Source: Larix kaempferi
Taxonomy: Eukaryota; Streptophyta; Pinopsida; Pinales; Pinaceae
Direction of reading: 5' to 3'
Assembly (NCBI GenBank): GCA_027924585.1
Contig: BSBM01001138.1
Span: 12,209,001-12,273,000 of the forward strand
DNA: 64,000 nucleotides
A program made the translations under genes and the position numbers. Under the pieces are notes generated by a model. That model was given only the letters and a program-made list of their open reading frames with translations. It searched no databases and was not told the origin of the DNA. This document shows, piece after piece, positions 1 to 11,043 of the stretch. Within the stretch, counting starts at the first letter, position 1. Every line of letters starts with the position of its first letter.

Positions 1-376
1 CCATGCTAACAATTTGCTTGAAAGTGTCAACCAGAAAAGAGCTTCATTTTTAATTTCCAGATAATATCCAACCACCACTAAGAACCTGTATTACTATCAG
101 CTACAAATAATGATGAATATCCTAACTTAAATGTATAAGAAGGGCAGCAGCTTGCTTTTGTTCCTGATAATTTGTATAGCCATGGATTATTGTACTCATG
201 TGTAGTTTGTAAGATCATTCTTCTTTGAATTTTCATCATTGTCACAGTCGAACTGTTATATCTTAGAATTCTTTTAGTACTTGAAGCATTATTCTTGAAT
301 ATGTTTGACATTCATTTTTTTCCCATGCAAAATTTGTTTGAATATCATCATTGTCAAGCAATAACAACTTCTTAAA

Positions 377-449
377 GGGTGCTAACTCAATGGTAGAGCA
401 CCTGCCTAATTATAGGCAAGAGATTGGTGGTTTGATTCCTCCGTACCCT
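377..449 (+). pseudogene. tRNA-like sequence (tRNA pseudogene or SINE head)
   Basis: A 72-73-base stretch folds roughly like a tRNA. The ends GGGTGC and GTACCC pair as an acceptor stem, the D-arm reads ACTCAATGGTAGAGC, and the T-arm contains GGTTTGATTCC, which matches a Pol III B box. The anticodon arm is irregular: TGCCT pairs with AGGCA but leaves a 6-base loop, so no anticodon can be read and one base seems missing. Such a sequence can be a decayed tRNA gene or the tRNA-derived head of a SINE. No SINE tail is obvious, because CACTA-like repeats start within about 10 bases. Confidence 0.45.
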
Positions 450-454
450 ATCAT

Positions 455-855
455 AAATTAGTGACTAAGAAAATGACTAAATTCTCATATATACGACTAT
501 TAGTAGCTAATTTCCAGTATCTTATAGAGTAACTAACGTTTAGTCATGCTTAGCTTAGTCATTAATATGTTATCATCTATTAGTTTATTTAGTCGTATAT
601 TTGGTCATTAATTGTGACAATCAATGACTAAATCAATGAGTATCAGTGACTAAATCAGTGAGTATTAATGACTAAATCAATGACTTAATCAGTGACTATC
701 AATGACTAAATCAATGACTAATAAGTCAACCAATTAATGACTAGTGAAATATGACTAGAGATAAGATAGTGGAAATCGGATACTATTAGTCACCAACTCA
801 AAAATAGTCATTTATAGTCGAATTTTAGTCATTAATTTCTCATTTTGTACTAGTG
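455..855 (-). mobile_element. CACTA-type MITE or truncated CACTA element
   Basis: The right border, read on the minus strand, begins CACTAGTACAAAATGA, a typical CACTA transposon terminus. The interior is packed with the short motif ATGACTAA and its complement in both orientations, which resembles CACTA subterminal repeats. The left border is uncertain. The left part (TTAGTGACTAAGAAAATG) resembles the right subterminal part, but I see no clear CACTA end, so the left end may be degenerate or lost. No transposase is encoded in this interval. The element ends inside a minus-strand reading frame and supplies that frame's last residues and stop. Confidence 0.5.
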
Positions 856-1862
856 TATACCCCTCGTGATACTCTTTGTTGTATCACATCCCTTGAATTT
901 GGTGAAACTCGAGCATGTGCCAACCAATATTTCCGTACAATATCTTTAACACCTGTTCCCATTCTATCTTTGTAAGGTTGTCTACAAATAATTGTCCAGC
1001 AAGCAAGTTCATCATTTTCATCTATTTGCATTCTGAATTTGCTATGTTTGTATAATGTCTTTCTTGAGGTTCCAACTGCTTTTGCTAGTTGTGTTGTCAA
1101 ACATTTTTTTCTAGTAGTAGATGAAACAATTGCTGTCTGAATTGCTCTACGTGTAGCACTAGTATCTTTCTTCCTGGATTTTCCAAATTTTTTTATTGCA
1201 TCACCTATATTTTCTATCACATTATGTTTCAATTTCGACTCTTTGGTCGCCTTGTGAATACCTAATAATGACGTAGCATCTTCTAACTTCTTGGTCACTA
1301 ATAAACATCTCAAAATTTGTGCTTTTCCTGTTATTGAATAATTCTTCAGAACATCATCATAAAATTTTTGAGCACGATATCATGCAACATGTATGAGTAT
1401 TTTTTTCCATGTTTGTTGTAATCAACGTTTTCTAACATTTCATCATCAATGGTGAAAGTACCTATACATCAAGTTAAATTTAATTTAACATATATCCAAA
1501 AATACAATTCATTATAAAAAATGAATTTGGAAAATACATAATATATATACATACTAGGTCCAATTTCTGGATCTTGAACTTGATCTTCAATATTGACTTC
1601 ATCGACATTAGCATGTAAATCACTATTTACATCTTCAACAATGGTCTCTTCAACTTGAAATTGTTCTTCTTGTACTCTATTTTCAATTTTCATTTCATCA
1701 ACATTATCATGTAAATCTGTATTTATATCTTCAATAATTGTCGCTTGCGTTTCTGTAAGCCTTGTTTTTTTGGCATGATATTTGAGTTTTTTTTTTCTCT
1801 ATTCTCATCATCATCATCATGTTTACGATCATGTTTTCTTTGACGGTTTCTCTTACTGCCCA
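840..1862 (-). pseudogene. Unknown, probably TE-derived protein, cut off by the CACTA element
   Basis: A minus-strand gene remnant is visible. From 1862 an ATG opens a basic then acidic N-terminus (MGSKRNRQRKHDRKHDDDDE), which is frameshifted in an A-run near 1795 and continues to about 1550 with two related acidic segments. A plausible donor (A|GTATGT near 1552) and an acceptor near 1462 suggest an intron. The largest frame (1313 down to 840) has a Lys/Arg-rich helix-turn-helix-like part (LAKAVGTSRKTLYKHSKFR) and a segment VRKYWLAHARVSPNSRDVIQ. That style I associate with the N-terminal parts of plant transposon-like proteins, from memory only. The last residues (VYTSTK, stop) come from the CACTA terminus, so the real C-terminus is lost. 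I cannot name the family. Confidence 0.4.
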
Positions 1863-1984
1863 TGATTGTTTAATCTATAGATGATAAATTAAAGAATCAT
1901 CACTTTATAGTAAAAAAACAAAATTAAGATTTAAAAACAGTTACGAAATTTATAAACACATGAGCTGAAATTTACTTCACCTTA

Positions 1985-3140
1985 TCAAAATCTTGTAAGA
2001 GTCTTTTGAAGAAAAACTCTTTGGAAAGAAATTTCCTTTGAAAATACCTCTTGAAAATAAATCTCCTTTGAATAAAACTTTCTTTGAAAGAAATAAGAAC
2101 TCCTTGGCAATAAATCACCTTTGAAAAAACCCATTGGAAAAGAATAAAAACACCTTCTAAAGAAATCTTCTTTGTAAAACCACTAGAAATAAAACTTGTT
2201 TCAAAAAATACCTAGGAAAAAAACTTTCTTTGAAAAAACTACTTGGAAAAAAAAACTCATTTGCAAAAATATTTTGAAAAACAAATTCTTTGAAAAAACC
2301 CTTGCAAAGAAATAACTATTTTGCAAAAATAACTTAGGAGAACAACTCTTTGAAAAAACCTCTTTCAAATAAATAAGAAGGAAAAATACATCTCATTTGC
2401 AAAACCTTTGTTGAAAAAACTACTTGAAAAAATACTTTGTAAAAAAAAAACACTTTGCAAAAATATCTAGGAAAAAAAATACTTTGAAAAAACCCCTTGG
2501 AAAGAAATAACTCATTTGCAAAAATATCTTGGGAAAATAAATCTTCGAAAAAACCCCTTTCAAAGAAATAAGAAGGAAAAATACAACTCCTTTGCAGGGA
2601 TAATTTTAAGGACCCATACTTATTTAAAAGTGTATAAACCTTAGCGAATCTTACCAATTCTTAGAATGTCAACTATAAAATATTTGGTGATATTTTTCTA
2701 AAATTATTTCAATTTCTAAGGATTTTCTATAGTTTATATAATAATTTGGCGATTTTTAGAGTGAAAAAATTTTACCCCATCAAAATTGGGAGAAATAGGG
2801 CTTCAAAAAATGCAAATTGGCGACTCTTTTTGTGGAAAAAACATGGAAAAATAGCTCATGGGCTAAATTTCGCCCCTAAAATTATCCTTGCTCCTTTGCA
2901 AAAATAACTTGGAATAAAAACTTCTTTGCAAAAATATTTTGGAAAAAAAATACCTTGAAAAAAACCCATTGCAAAGAAATAAGAAGTACAAAAATACCTT
3001 GGAATATAAACTCCTTTGAAAAAATGCCTTAGAAAAAAACTCTTTGAATGTACGCCTTGGAAAGAAATAAGAAGAAAATTACCTTGTAAAAAAACTCATT
3101 TTGCAAAAGAAATCTCCTTTGAAAAACCCTTCAAAAATAT
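1985..3140. repeat. AT-rich degenerate minisatellite (CTTTGAAAAAAC / CTTGGAAAAAAA type)
   Basis: The block is made of short, variable repeats around motifs such as CTCCTTTGCAAAAATA, CTTGGAAAAAAA and CTTTGAAAAAACCC, about 20-45 bp per unit, continuing on both sides of a MITE at 2597-2890. Units drift in length and sequence, so it is an old array. Open frames across it (for example 2334-2657 minus, rich in FF and LF pairs) are by-products of the repeat. It lies downstream, in the plus direction, of the TE-like gene remnant and has no recognised function. Confidence 0.75.
2597..2890. mobile_element. 294-bp MITE with 10-bp target duplication
   Basis: The sequence interrupts the minisatellite cleanly. 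The 10 bases CTCCTTTGCA occur directly before it (2587-2596) and directly after it (2891-2900). Its ends are inverted repeats: GGGATAATTTTAAGG at the left and the complement of CCTAAAATTATCCTTG at the right share GGATAATTTTA. A duplication of 8-10 bp would suit a hAT- or Mutator-type element. It has no coding capacity. Because the flanks are themselves repetitive, the apparent duplication could be partly repeat-unit similarity. Confidence 0.65.
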
Positions 3141-4808
3141 TTTGACCAGAAATATGCGAAATTAAAAAGAGTAACAGAATTGAAAACATAAATATAAGTC
3201 TAAAAGCAATTTGATTACATAACATTGACAAGAAGAAAATAACTTTGTTGTCTAATTTGATAATGAAAGAACTCTAGGTTTACGAAATGCTTGGATGTCT
3301 AGCACAGGCTAGCTTGGCTAGACCTGCTAGACATTCTGCTAGTTTCTACATTACTATTTCTGAGATTTATGAAGTCCTAGTTACAGGTTTCTGCCCTTAT
3401 AAGTAAACTAATATTTAAAACAATTTAGGATACAAACAAAAACAGTGCTGAGATAAAAAATTTATACTAATTGCTTAACTTATATTATAGCTTGACATGA
3501 AAGATTTATAACTCATACCTGGTTGCCTTGTGACTTGTTCCTCTCCTGTAGTAGCCTGCACACTCAAACAATAATTAGTGTAGAAAAATTCTGAGCTTAG
3601 CTGACCTGTTAGAATGATTCTTTAGCTGGATAACTTTAGGGATACCATGTTCCTCCCAACCATGACCCTTAGACTATTCCTAGTTCTAACTAGATCCCCC
3701 CGAGCTGGTTCCAACATGAAATAAGAGATAGAGGCCCTAAGTTCATTGTTGGTTCAGATATGGAGCTTTATGTAGAACTGCTTTAGTTCTTGGAGCAGAA
3801 AATTCTCTTTGATTACCATAAGAGAATGATAATGAAAAAGATGATTCCCATTCTTGGGATTTGCCCTCTTTATGTAGGGGAGTCTTGAATTATGACTGTT
3901 GAATATTTATTTAGTTTCTTTTAAATTAAATAATTAATATTTAAAAGATATTATTTACTAAAGTATCTAGTCCTCTTGAACTACGACTTTTCATTTGTTT
4001 TAACTATAAGTGATTTTAACTTAATATTTTTATAATAATAATAATAACAATATTTATATTTCAACCTAAATACATTATTAATAATATTTAATAATGTGGC
4101 AGCCCACTGTGCATAAACTATATACAATAAATATATTTATAAATAAATAATAACATCATTATTATTAAAGCTCTTAATAATAATATTTTAGCTTTGAGAC
4201 CTTTATGTTATTCATAAAAGACTACTCTTAGTCAATCCATACTTTAAGTCAAGGTAATTATATTTTATTATGTATCTTCACATGATACTTCTTTTAATTT
4301 TTTTTTAAGGACAAGGTCCACTTCTTTGGACGGTTTTTCGGTGAGCTAGGATAGGCACCTCTAGTCTCTCTCTTGCATGTTGGATTCTCTCGTTTAACAT
4401 GGTAGTTCCCTCAGTACTTCATGATAGATAGAAAAAGATTCATTTAACCAATTTGAATAAATGTGATGAAACCTAGAAGTGCTATTCAGAGTCTTCTTGA
4501 CTCAACACTTTTGAGATCTAGTAACCCCGAGTGCTTTTCAGAGCCTTTTAACTCAACACTTTCACATGGGCATTACGCTAGTGCAATTCCAAAGTCTCCT
4601 GCTCAACACTAGTGCTAGAATGTAGTTGTGAGGCACATCTAGAATATTTAAGTGGCCCCGGATCCGGTATTCATTTATCAAGCTTGGAGTGCTCCAGGGA
4701 TTATGCCCAACATTCAATGTACCTCAGGGCTTACTCCCAGTACATAAACCTTATTCTAGGTACATCGGGGCTTATGCCCAGTACGTAGGTTATATGTGTG
4801 TTTCTGAG
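3141..4808. other. Spacer with no recognised gene
   Basis: I see no coding region here. The first part (3200-4300) is AT-rich, with short runs of ATAATAATA. The part from about 4660 to 4790 has a short degenerate repeat in which CAGGGATTATGCCCAAC, CAGGGCTTACTCCCAGTAC and CGGGGCTTATGCCCAGTAC recur about 50 bp apart. It may be part of an older LTR, but I could not find its partner in the window. Confidence 0.4.
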
Positions 4809-5165
4809 TGCTAAGGGTGTTGTAGGATCCTACCAGTTGTAGCTGACAAAACAGGGTGTTTGTGCATCCTCCAATAGTAGCTGGAAAACAGGGGTGTTGT
4901 AGCATCCTTATTTGTTGAAGCAAATAAAAACTGGGATGTTGGTGCATTCCATCTGTTGTAGCAGAAAACATTTTTTGTAGAAATCATTTATTTAATGAGA
5001 TTGATTTTGTGGTTTGCTCTTTTGAGGTTTCCATGATAAAATTATGTGTCCTTACTTGTTTGATCCATTGTTTATGTGTTTTTAATGTTAATGGTTGAAA
5101 TAAAAGAAAAAGTAGGCAATATTGATTCACCCCCCCCCCTCTCAGTATTGCTGGATAAACCAACA
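4809..5165 (+). repeat. 5' LTR (or its 3' portion) of the gag-only copia element
   Basis: This 357-bp segment matches 9581-9932 along its whole length, with small differences. It starts TGCTAAGGGTG, ends AAACCAACA, and is followed after two bases by the primer binding site. It contains several GTTGTAGCATCC-like short repeats and a C-run just before its end. Upstream of 4809 the similarity to the 3' copy stops abruptly. The repeat may therefore be a complete short LTR (it begins TG and ends CA) or the surviving end of a longer one. Confidence 0.7.
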
Positions 5166-5167
5166 AT

Positions 5168-5180
5168 TGGTATCAAAGTA
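5168..5180 (+). promoter_or_regulatory. Primer binding site, initiator tRNA-Met type
   Basis: TGGTATCAAAGTA lies two bases after the LTR end. It differs slightly from the plant copia consensus TGGTATCAGAGC, which pairs with the 3' end of initiator tRNA-Met. It fixes the 5' LTR boundary and the plus orientation of the element. Confidence 0.8.
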
Positions 5181-5232
5181 GGATCCTTCACTATATCTTA
5201 ATCACTGGAAGGAAGATCCTATTAAAAACAAT

Positions 5233-6857
5233 ATGGATCAACAAGAAGGTTTAGCTGCTAAGAGACCTCCATTATTCACAGGAGAGAATTATGCATATTG
5301 GAGTGTAAGAATGAGATGCCATCTAATGTCTCTTGGATGTAATGTTTGGAATGCTGTTGAACAGGGTTATAAAATACCAAACAATCCACCTATAGAAAAT
5401 GATGAAAAAGATAAATATGAAGCCAATGCAAAAGCATTAAATGCAATTTTGAGTGACTATTAAGTTCAGTGTTTGTTAAAGTCATGCAATGTAAGACAAT
5501 CAAAGATGCTTGGGATAAATTGAAAAATATTGAAGAAAGAGTAGAAGCAAACCTTTCCATTTTCGAGGATGATAGTGATGATGAAGAACCTTGCAGTCAT
5601 AAGGAAGATCAAAAGAGTAAAACCATATACAAGGAAAAATTTAATAAAAAGAACAAAAACGTTTATTTCATGGAAGATAGTGAAGATGAAGAGATAAGTG
5701 AAAATGAAGAAAATCTATTCATGGGGACAGTAGCTTCAGAAGATGATTCATATGTGGATGGAGAGGTAAACCTAAAGGCAGAACTCATAAGTGCTCTTGG
5801 AGAATTGAGAAAGAGCAGAATGAAGAACAATTCTTTGAAAGAATATTTGTCAAAGTACCAAGAAGAGAAGAAAGCAAAAGAAGAGGAAGTCAAGACCCTC
5901 CAAGACAAGCTGCACAATTCAAGACAACAAACAATGACTAGCATGAAAGAGGCTGAGAGCTTAAAATAGGAAATTGCTAACTTCAAGGAAGAAGTAAAGA
6001 GGCTAAAAGATCAGCAGACCATTAATGAGAAATTCAAAGAGAAATTGCAAGACTCTAAAAGACTTGAAGCATAAGTTATTTGGCTTAGAAAGAAGCTTGA
6101 TAAAGAATCTATTAAATCAAAGTTTGAGAATAGCTCAAGGACTTTAGATGAAATTCTAAGTACCCAAATACCAGCAAGTGATAAAATTGGATTAGGTTAT
6201 AAAGAAAAGAATCCAGAATGTTTGTCTTTTACATTTCAAGATAGAAATAAAAGAAGCTATGCTGCTGCACTCAAAAGCCCAATTAAGAAAGACTGTCAGA
6301 AATATGTTCTCTCCTCTCACAATAAAGACATAACTAATATGATACCTACAAGACCAATGACAAGCAGGTACCAGGAGATCTTTCTTGGTCATTGTTACTC
6401 TTGTAATAATTTTGGACATATGGCTAGAGAATGCAAGCTAAGAAAGAATGCTTCAGTAAAAGTTTAGAAACAAAGGAAGGGGTGGAAGAAGATGGAAGCT
6501 GTGAAGCAAGAAGATCAAAGATTCCTCAAATATAAAGGAAATTTCTATGGATATTGTCTCTACTGTCACAAGTTCGGTCACAAAGCTGTTGATTGTAGAA
6601 CTAAGGGAAAAGATAAAAGTACAAAATCCAAAAGACAAAGAAGATCAGTAAGCAAGGTACCTCATGGAAAGATGTGGAGAATAAAGGAAGATTACAAAGG
6701 TTCGGAAGAAACACAAATTCCAAGCATCAATAAAGTTTCCAAAGATGATGTTCAACATAATAGTGATGTAGATAATAATGACATCCATTATGATGGAAAG
6801 CTAGATGAAGACATAAAATACATTGATGGAGATAAATATGATGAAATTCTCTTCTAA
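5233..6857 (+). pseudogene. gag: Copia-type Gag with two CCHC zinc knuckles, broken
   Basis: Gag packages the element RNA in cytoplasmic particles. The frame starts 53 bases after the primer binding site with MDQQEGLAAKRPPLFTGENY and the typical copia N-terminus (TGENYAYWSVRMRCHLMSLG). It stops at 5463, resumes with VMQCKTIKDAWDKLKNIEER, and then passes straight into an acidic, Glu/Lys-rich coiled coil (5560-6110). The usual central gag segment after AWDKLKNIY seems to be deleted. Further stops lie near 5967 and 6072. Two CX2CX4HX4C knuckles follow, CYSCNNFGHMAREC (about 6394-6435) and CLYCHKFGHKAVDC (about 6555-6596), and then an Asp-rich tail. No protease or polymerase frame follows. Gag identity is well supported; function is lost in this copy. 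Confidence 0.8.
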
Positions 6858-7677
6858 ATTCTCTCATGACCTAAAAGAGAACCCTGAAATTAGTATTAAG
6901 GAATCATATACTCAGGGGGAGTAAATATCAGAAAAATACAATTCGTATTTGAAAATAATTAATATCACTTGCTAAAAGGCTATCTTAATCAAGGATAAGA
7001 AGTAGAGGGGAGGTGACAAAATTGAAGAAAACATTTTGGTCCAAAACATCTATGTGACAAGAACACTTAATGGTTGAAGTGTAAAAAAATCAGAAGCATG
7101 TTTATGAACCTGTAGCAAAGATTGTTGTTACCTCAGACCAAGGAATTATGATGCAGGATATGAAATAAGAATAGTATATAAATCAAGCTAGTTAAATCTT
7201 TGTCAAAGTCTAAGGGAACAAGGACATTGCTTTCATGGCATTGAAGACTCCTTAAGAAGAGTAAGATACATGATATATCTTTAAGAGCAGTTTATGGAAG
7301 AAAACTAATGAAGTGTTAAACCTGTCACAAAATATAGAAAATGTTGACAAAGGGGAGGAACATTGAAAGGGGGAGTCTATGAACTAATCATCCATATTTG
7401 TTTTCAAAGACTAGCTACAAGAAGGTAAATGAGGATGTTAACCAAAGTATCATAACACAATGGTTAAGCACCAAGTCCAGTTAACAAGGAGAAGAAAAGC
7501 AAAGAACTAAATTTCTTAAAAGAGGAGATATATTAGCAAGGGCAGTTGTCAAAAGGAAGAAAGATAGGAAATTCTCTTTCAATATGGTTACAGCAAGGGC
7601 ATAACAGGTTATCCTTTGTCATTGTTTTCAAAGGGGGAGAATGTTTAGATGTTTCCATCAATTCCAAATGGGGAGAA
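6858..7677 (+). other. Non-coding interior and polypurine tract of the copia element
   Basis: About 0.8 kb follows gag with no open frame of note, where a complete copia element would have 3-4 kb of pol. Several G-rich purine runs of the AAAGGGGGAGAATG type occur (around 6915, 7368, 7632 and 7667). The last one directly precedes TGTTGAATATGG and is the best polypurine tract for a 3' LTR starting at 7678. Confidence 0.5.
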
Positions 7678-9932
7678 TGTTGAATATGGTTGTCATTGAT
7701 GTCAAAGGAGTTCAGTAATGACAAAGGAATAACCAAGGACATGATGGCAAGGAAAACTCAGTGAAAGACAAAGGAATAAAAAAGGAAGTGATGACATGGT
7801 ATGTATGATGATGTGGCATGGGAGATGAAGATGAAAATCCACCTAATGATGTTCTAGTACCTTCATGATGTCATTATTACAATTTGACCTAATTATATAG
7901 AGATTTGTTAATTTGGAGAAAATATGGAAAATGGCAAAGTGTTGGAAAATTGGTCTGTCGTACCTCATAGGTTAAGGTAAATGTCCACCCCATCTCACCA
8001 GGCTGTATCTTTTTGATCTTTCTACCCAAACAGGGTTTTAGGCAGTTTTGCACCAGTCCAGTAAAATGTCCACCTAAGTCAGAGGAAGATGATTTTGGAG
8101 GTGAAATCACTTTGGTTGTGCTTAGTGAAATGTACTACATCACCTAGTACCATTGGTTTAGGATTTTGGTGAAATAAAAAATCCACCTTGGAGATTGCAC
8201 AAATTGTCTTTAAGACTAGTGTAAAAATTGTTGGTAAAGATGCCGAAGTGACCTCAGTAAAATGTCCTTCATTTCCTGTGGTTGATGTATTAAATTATTT
8301 TGAGGGTATGGATCTCTATAATGTTGATTGGTGCATCCAACCATATCATTGGTTTGTCCAAAAAGTCTCTATAGGTGAAGATATTGATCTTCCAAAAGTG
8401 CCTCCTAGCTTGGTTTGCACTACTCCAGAAAAATGCCCGTCGAGGAGAGAGAAAGAGGTCTCAAAGGATGAAATTGATCTGGATGGAATCACCTAGTTGG
8501 CCTCTACCCATTGGATGTCGCATACTTCCAATTTGATGAAAATAAAAATCTCCTCATGTTAACCTAGGGTTTGATAATTTTGCCCAAGTGTCAAACCAAC
8601 AGTTTAAAAAGCCATTTCCAAATGTCCGCCAGATGATGTGTGTGGATCAAAAAAATCAAAAGGTGGCATGGATATGTTCCTTGTTGAAGTGGTTATCCAA
8701 TCATGTTTTCAGTTTTCCTTATGATGGTCACATGTGAGAAATACAAGCCTGCCAAATTGAGAAAAAGTTTGTCTTGCTGTCTAAATGAAGGGTGAAGAGG
8801 CATTTGGAAATGCCTGCCATAAAGTGTCCTTGTGCTTATAAATTCTCCAGATGGCATGGGTATTTTCCATGATGAACTAGCCATCTAGCCATTGTGTCAT
8901 ATTCCTCTTTGGTAGTCACACGTGTGAAAAATTGAGTTGCCAAGTTGAGTAAAAACCATTGTTATACAGTATGTGAATATGCGAGCAATAAGCCTGAAAA
9001 TATATGTTAACAAGTTTTTATTTAAATTGCCCAGCTAAGTCAATTTAATAAAAATAAATTAATATGTTATGAAATAGAGGAATTAACTACCAGGTATTTA
9101 TCAAAGCAAATTAATTAAACCAAGAAGCATTTTTTATGAAGTGGTGCGTTTGATAAAAAGGCAATTTCCATATTGGAAGGACGCAATTATGGAAAGAGTG
9201 TGATGCTGAAAATGCATGATGATAAGCTACATGAATAAACTCAATAAAAGATAATAAGACAAAGTTTATTAAAAACTAGAGTTGATCTTTAATGAAAAAC
9301 CAGGGTTTGTTATTTAATTAAAAAACAGAGTTAATCTTTTTGAAGAGGTGTGAGTATGAAAAGACACGAGCCATCTTGAAGAGAGTTAATGATTAAAAAT
9401 GAGATAGATAATATATAAACCAACATTCGAGATGGAAGGAAGACGTCTCAGTAACCCAGATCAAAGAACAAGGAAGATCAGACAGAGACCAATAAAATGA
9501 AGAAACGGAATTAAAAGATGTTCTGGAAATTTGAAAAGATAGAAAAGGGTGGAAGGGTGGTGCTAAGGCAAGTTGCAGCCTGCTAAGGGTGTTGTAGCAT
9601 CATGTCAATTGTAGCTAACAAAATAAGGTGTTGGTGCATCCTCTAGTAGTAGCTGGAAAATAGGGGTGTTGTAGCATCCTTATTTTTTGAGGCAAATAAA
9701 AATTCGGATGTTGATGCATTCCATCTGTTGTAGCAGAAAACAATTTTTGTAGAAATGATTTATTTAATGAGCTTGATTTTGTGGTTTGCTCTTTTGAGGT
9801 TTCCACGATAAAATTCTGTCCTTACTTGTTTGATCCATTGTTTATGTGTTTTTAATCTCATTGGTTTAAATAAAAGAAAAAGTAGGAAATACTGATTCAC
9901 CCCCCCTCTCAGTATTGTTGGATAAACCAACA
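7678..9932 (+). repeat. Putative long 3' LTR of the copia element
   Basis: The segment starts TGTTGAATATGG right after a polypurine run and ends ATAAACCAACA. Its last 352 bp (9581-9932) match the 5' LTR. A TATA-like AATATATAAACC at about 9409-9420 would be a suitable promoter. The upstream 1.9 kb has no partner near the 5' side, so either the 5' LTR is truncated or the LTR is only the 352-bp repeat. A short frame at 8188-8496 resembles nothing I know and is probably chance. Confidence 0.45.
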
Positions 9933-10770
9933 ATGTATACAAGCACTAACAACAAGTTATTATCCACCACCAGAAGGAACACAAATAAACTTAATAGTTG
10001 AAAGAATGAATGTACATATCACCTGGAAAGCTGGAAACCCTTCGAAGAAAAACAATATGAAAAATATCTATGTAAATAAGCTCATTCTGTGCATGTAACA
10101 ACATCACAAGGGTATTGTTGCTGCTGCAACCTAATCCCCATAATTTTCTGAAAATTATAGGGCCCCTCCTTTTATTTTTAGAGAGTTTTGTGGTCTCTTG
10201 AAAGCTTGTTTGTGAACTTCTAAGTTGTCCCTTTCCTTTCCTCCAAAAGAAGTTGGTTTTGTGACTAAGCCAATTTTTCAAGTTTTTTCCCATAAGGCTA
10301 GTCGCAGCTTTTATGCCTATTTTTGCCGACCAGTCACAGTGTTTATCTTTACCCTCACTAACCGTTGCGCAGGTTTTAGGTCTAACTTTGCCAACTGTTG
10401 CGCATGTTTTTGGCTCATCTTTCATCGATCGATCGCTTCTAAAAGGACTTTGTCTTGTGTTTTGGTCGCAGAGTTTAACCTTATTTGCGCCGACCGTTGC
10501 GCCGAAAGTGAGATTATCTCCATAGACCAGTCGCATTGCTCGACACTAACTTGGTCGACTGGTCGGAGTTTTGTTTTTTATCCCTTCGTCGAGTCATGTC
10601 GCATTGCGCAGGCGCAGTTTGTAATTTTGACCTCCTCGACCCTTACACCAGAGGTGAGCTTATGCTCGCCGACCTTTGCACCTAGAGTAACTTATCATCC
10701 TCGACCGTTGCTTTGCCAAGAGTCTTGTTCCTCCCCTCGTTGCAGCTTTTAAGCCCATTTTGGCCGAATG

Positions 10771-10865
10771 TTGTGCAAGAGTTAGGGTTAAGTCGTTGAT
10801 CGTTGTGCAGGAGTTAGGGTTAAGTCGTTGATCGTTGTGCAGGAGTTAGGGTTAAATCGTCGACC
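10771..10865 (+). repeat. 32-bp tandem repeat in the 5' LTR
   Basis: Three successive units contain GTGCAGGAGTTAGGGTTAAG and then TCGTTGATCGTT, starting near 10771, 10803 and 10835. The 3' LTR has the same array near 24875-24965, more diverged. The unit includes TTAGGGTT, but it is part of a longer repeat and not a telomere array. It could be a promoter-proximal repeat of the LTR. Confidence 0.75.
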
Positions 10866-11006
10866 GTAGGTGCAATTTTTTTTGGGAAAACAGAAGGGTG
10901 CATAGGTGGAGTTTTTAATTTTCCTCTGTGCGAATTTATTAGCTGTTTCATTGAGCCGCGTGCACATTAAAACACCCAACTGCCAACCCATGTGCATTTA
11001 GTGCTC

Positions 11007-11008
<2 letters not shown>

Positions 11009-11043
<35 letters not shown>

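Larger units (their letters stand above)
4809..9932 (+). mobile_element. Gag-only Ty1/copia-like LTR retrotransposon (non-autonomous)
   Basis: Direct terminal repeats (4809-5165 and 9581-9932) flank a tRNA-Met-type primer binding site, a broken gag frame with two zinc knuckles, and then sequence without any protease, integrase or reverse transcriptase. This matches the general type of terminal-repeat elements that keep only gag and depend on other copies for pol. The true 3' LTR may be far longer than the shared repeat, since a polypurine run and a TGTTGAATATGG start occur at 7667-7678. No 5-bp target duplication was found with either choice of boundary, which suggests truncation or rearrangement at the 5' side. 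Confidence 0.7.

Noticed and set aside
2334-2657. A 107-codon minus frame rich in Phe pairs
   Set aside because: It follows the minisatellite unit and runs into a MITE, so it is a repeat artefact.
10225-10752. Frames of 175 and 70 codons at the start of the gypsy LTR, with repeated Cys/Phe phrases
   Set aside because: They arise from CGACCGTTGCGC-type DNA repeats, and the second LTR does not preserve one frame.
10771-10865. Possible telomeric repeat (TTAGGGTT)
   Set aside because: The motif occurs once per 32-bp unit, not as a continuous TTTAGGG array.
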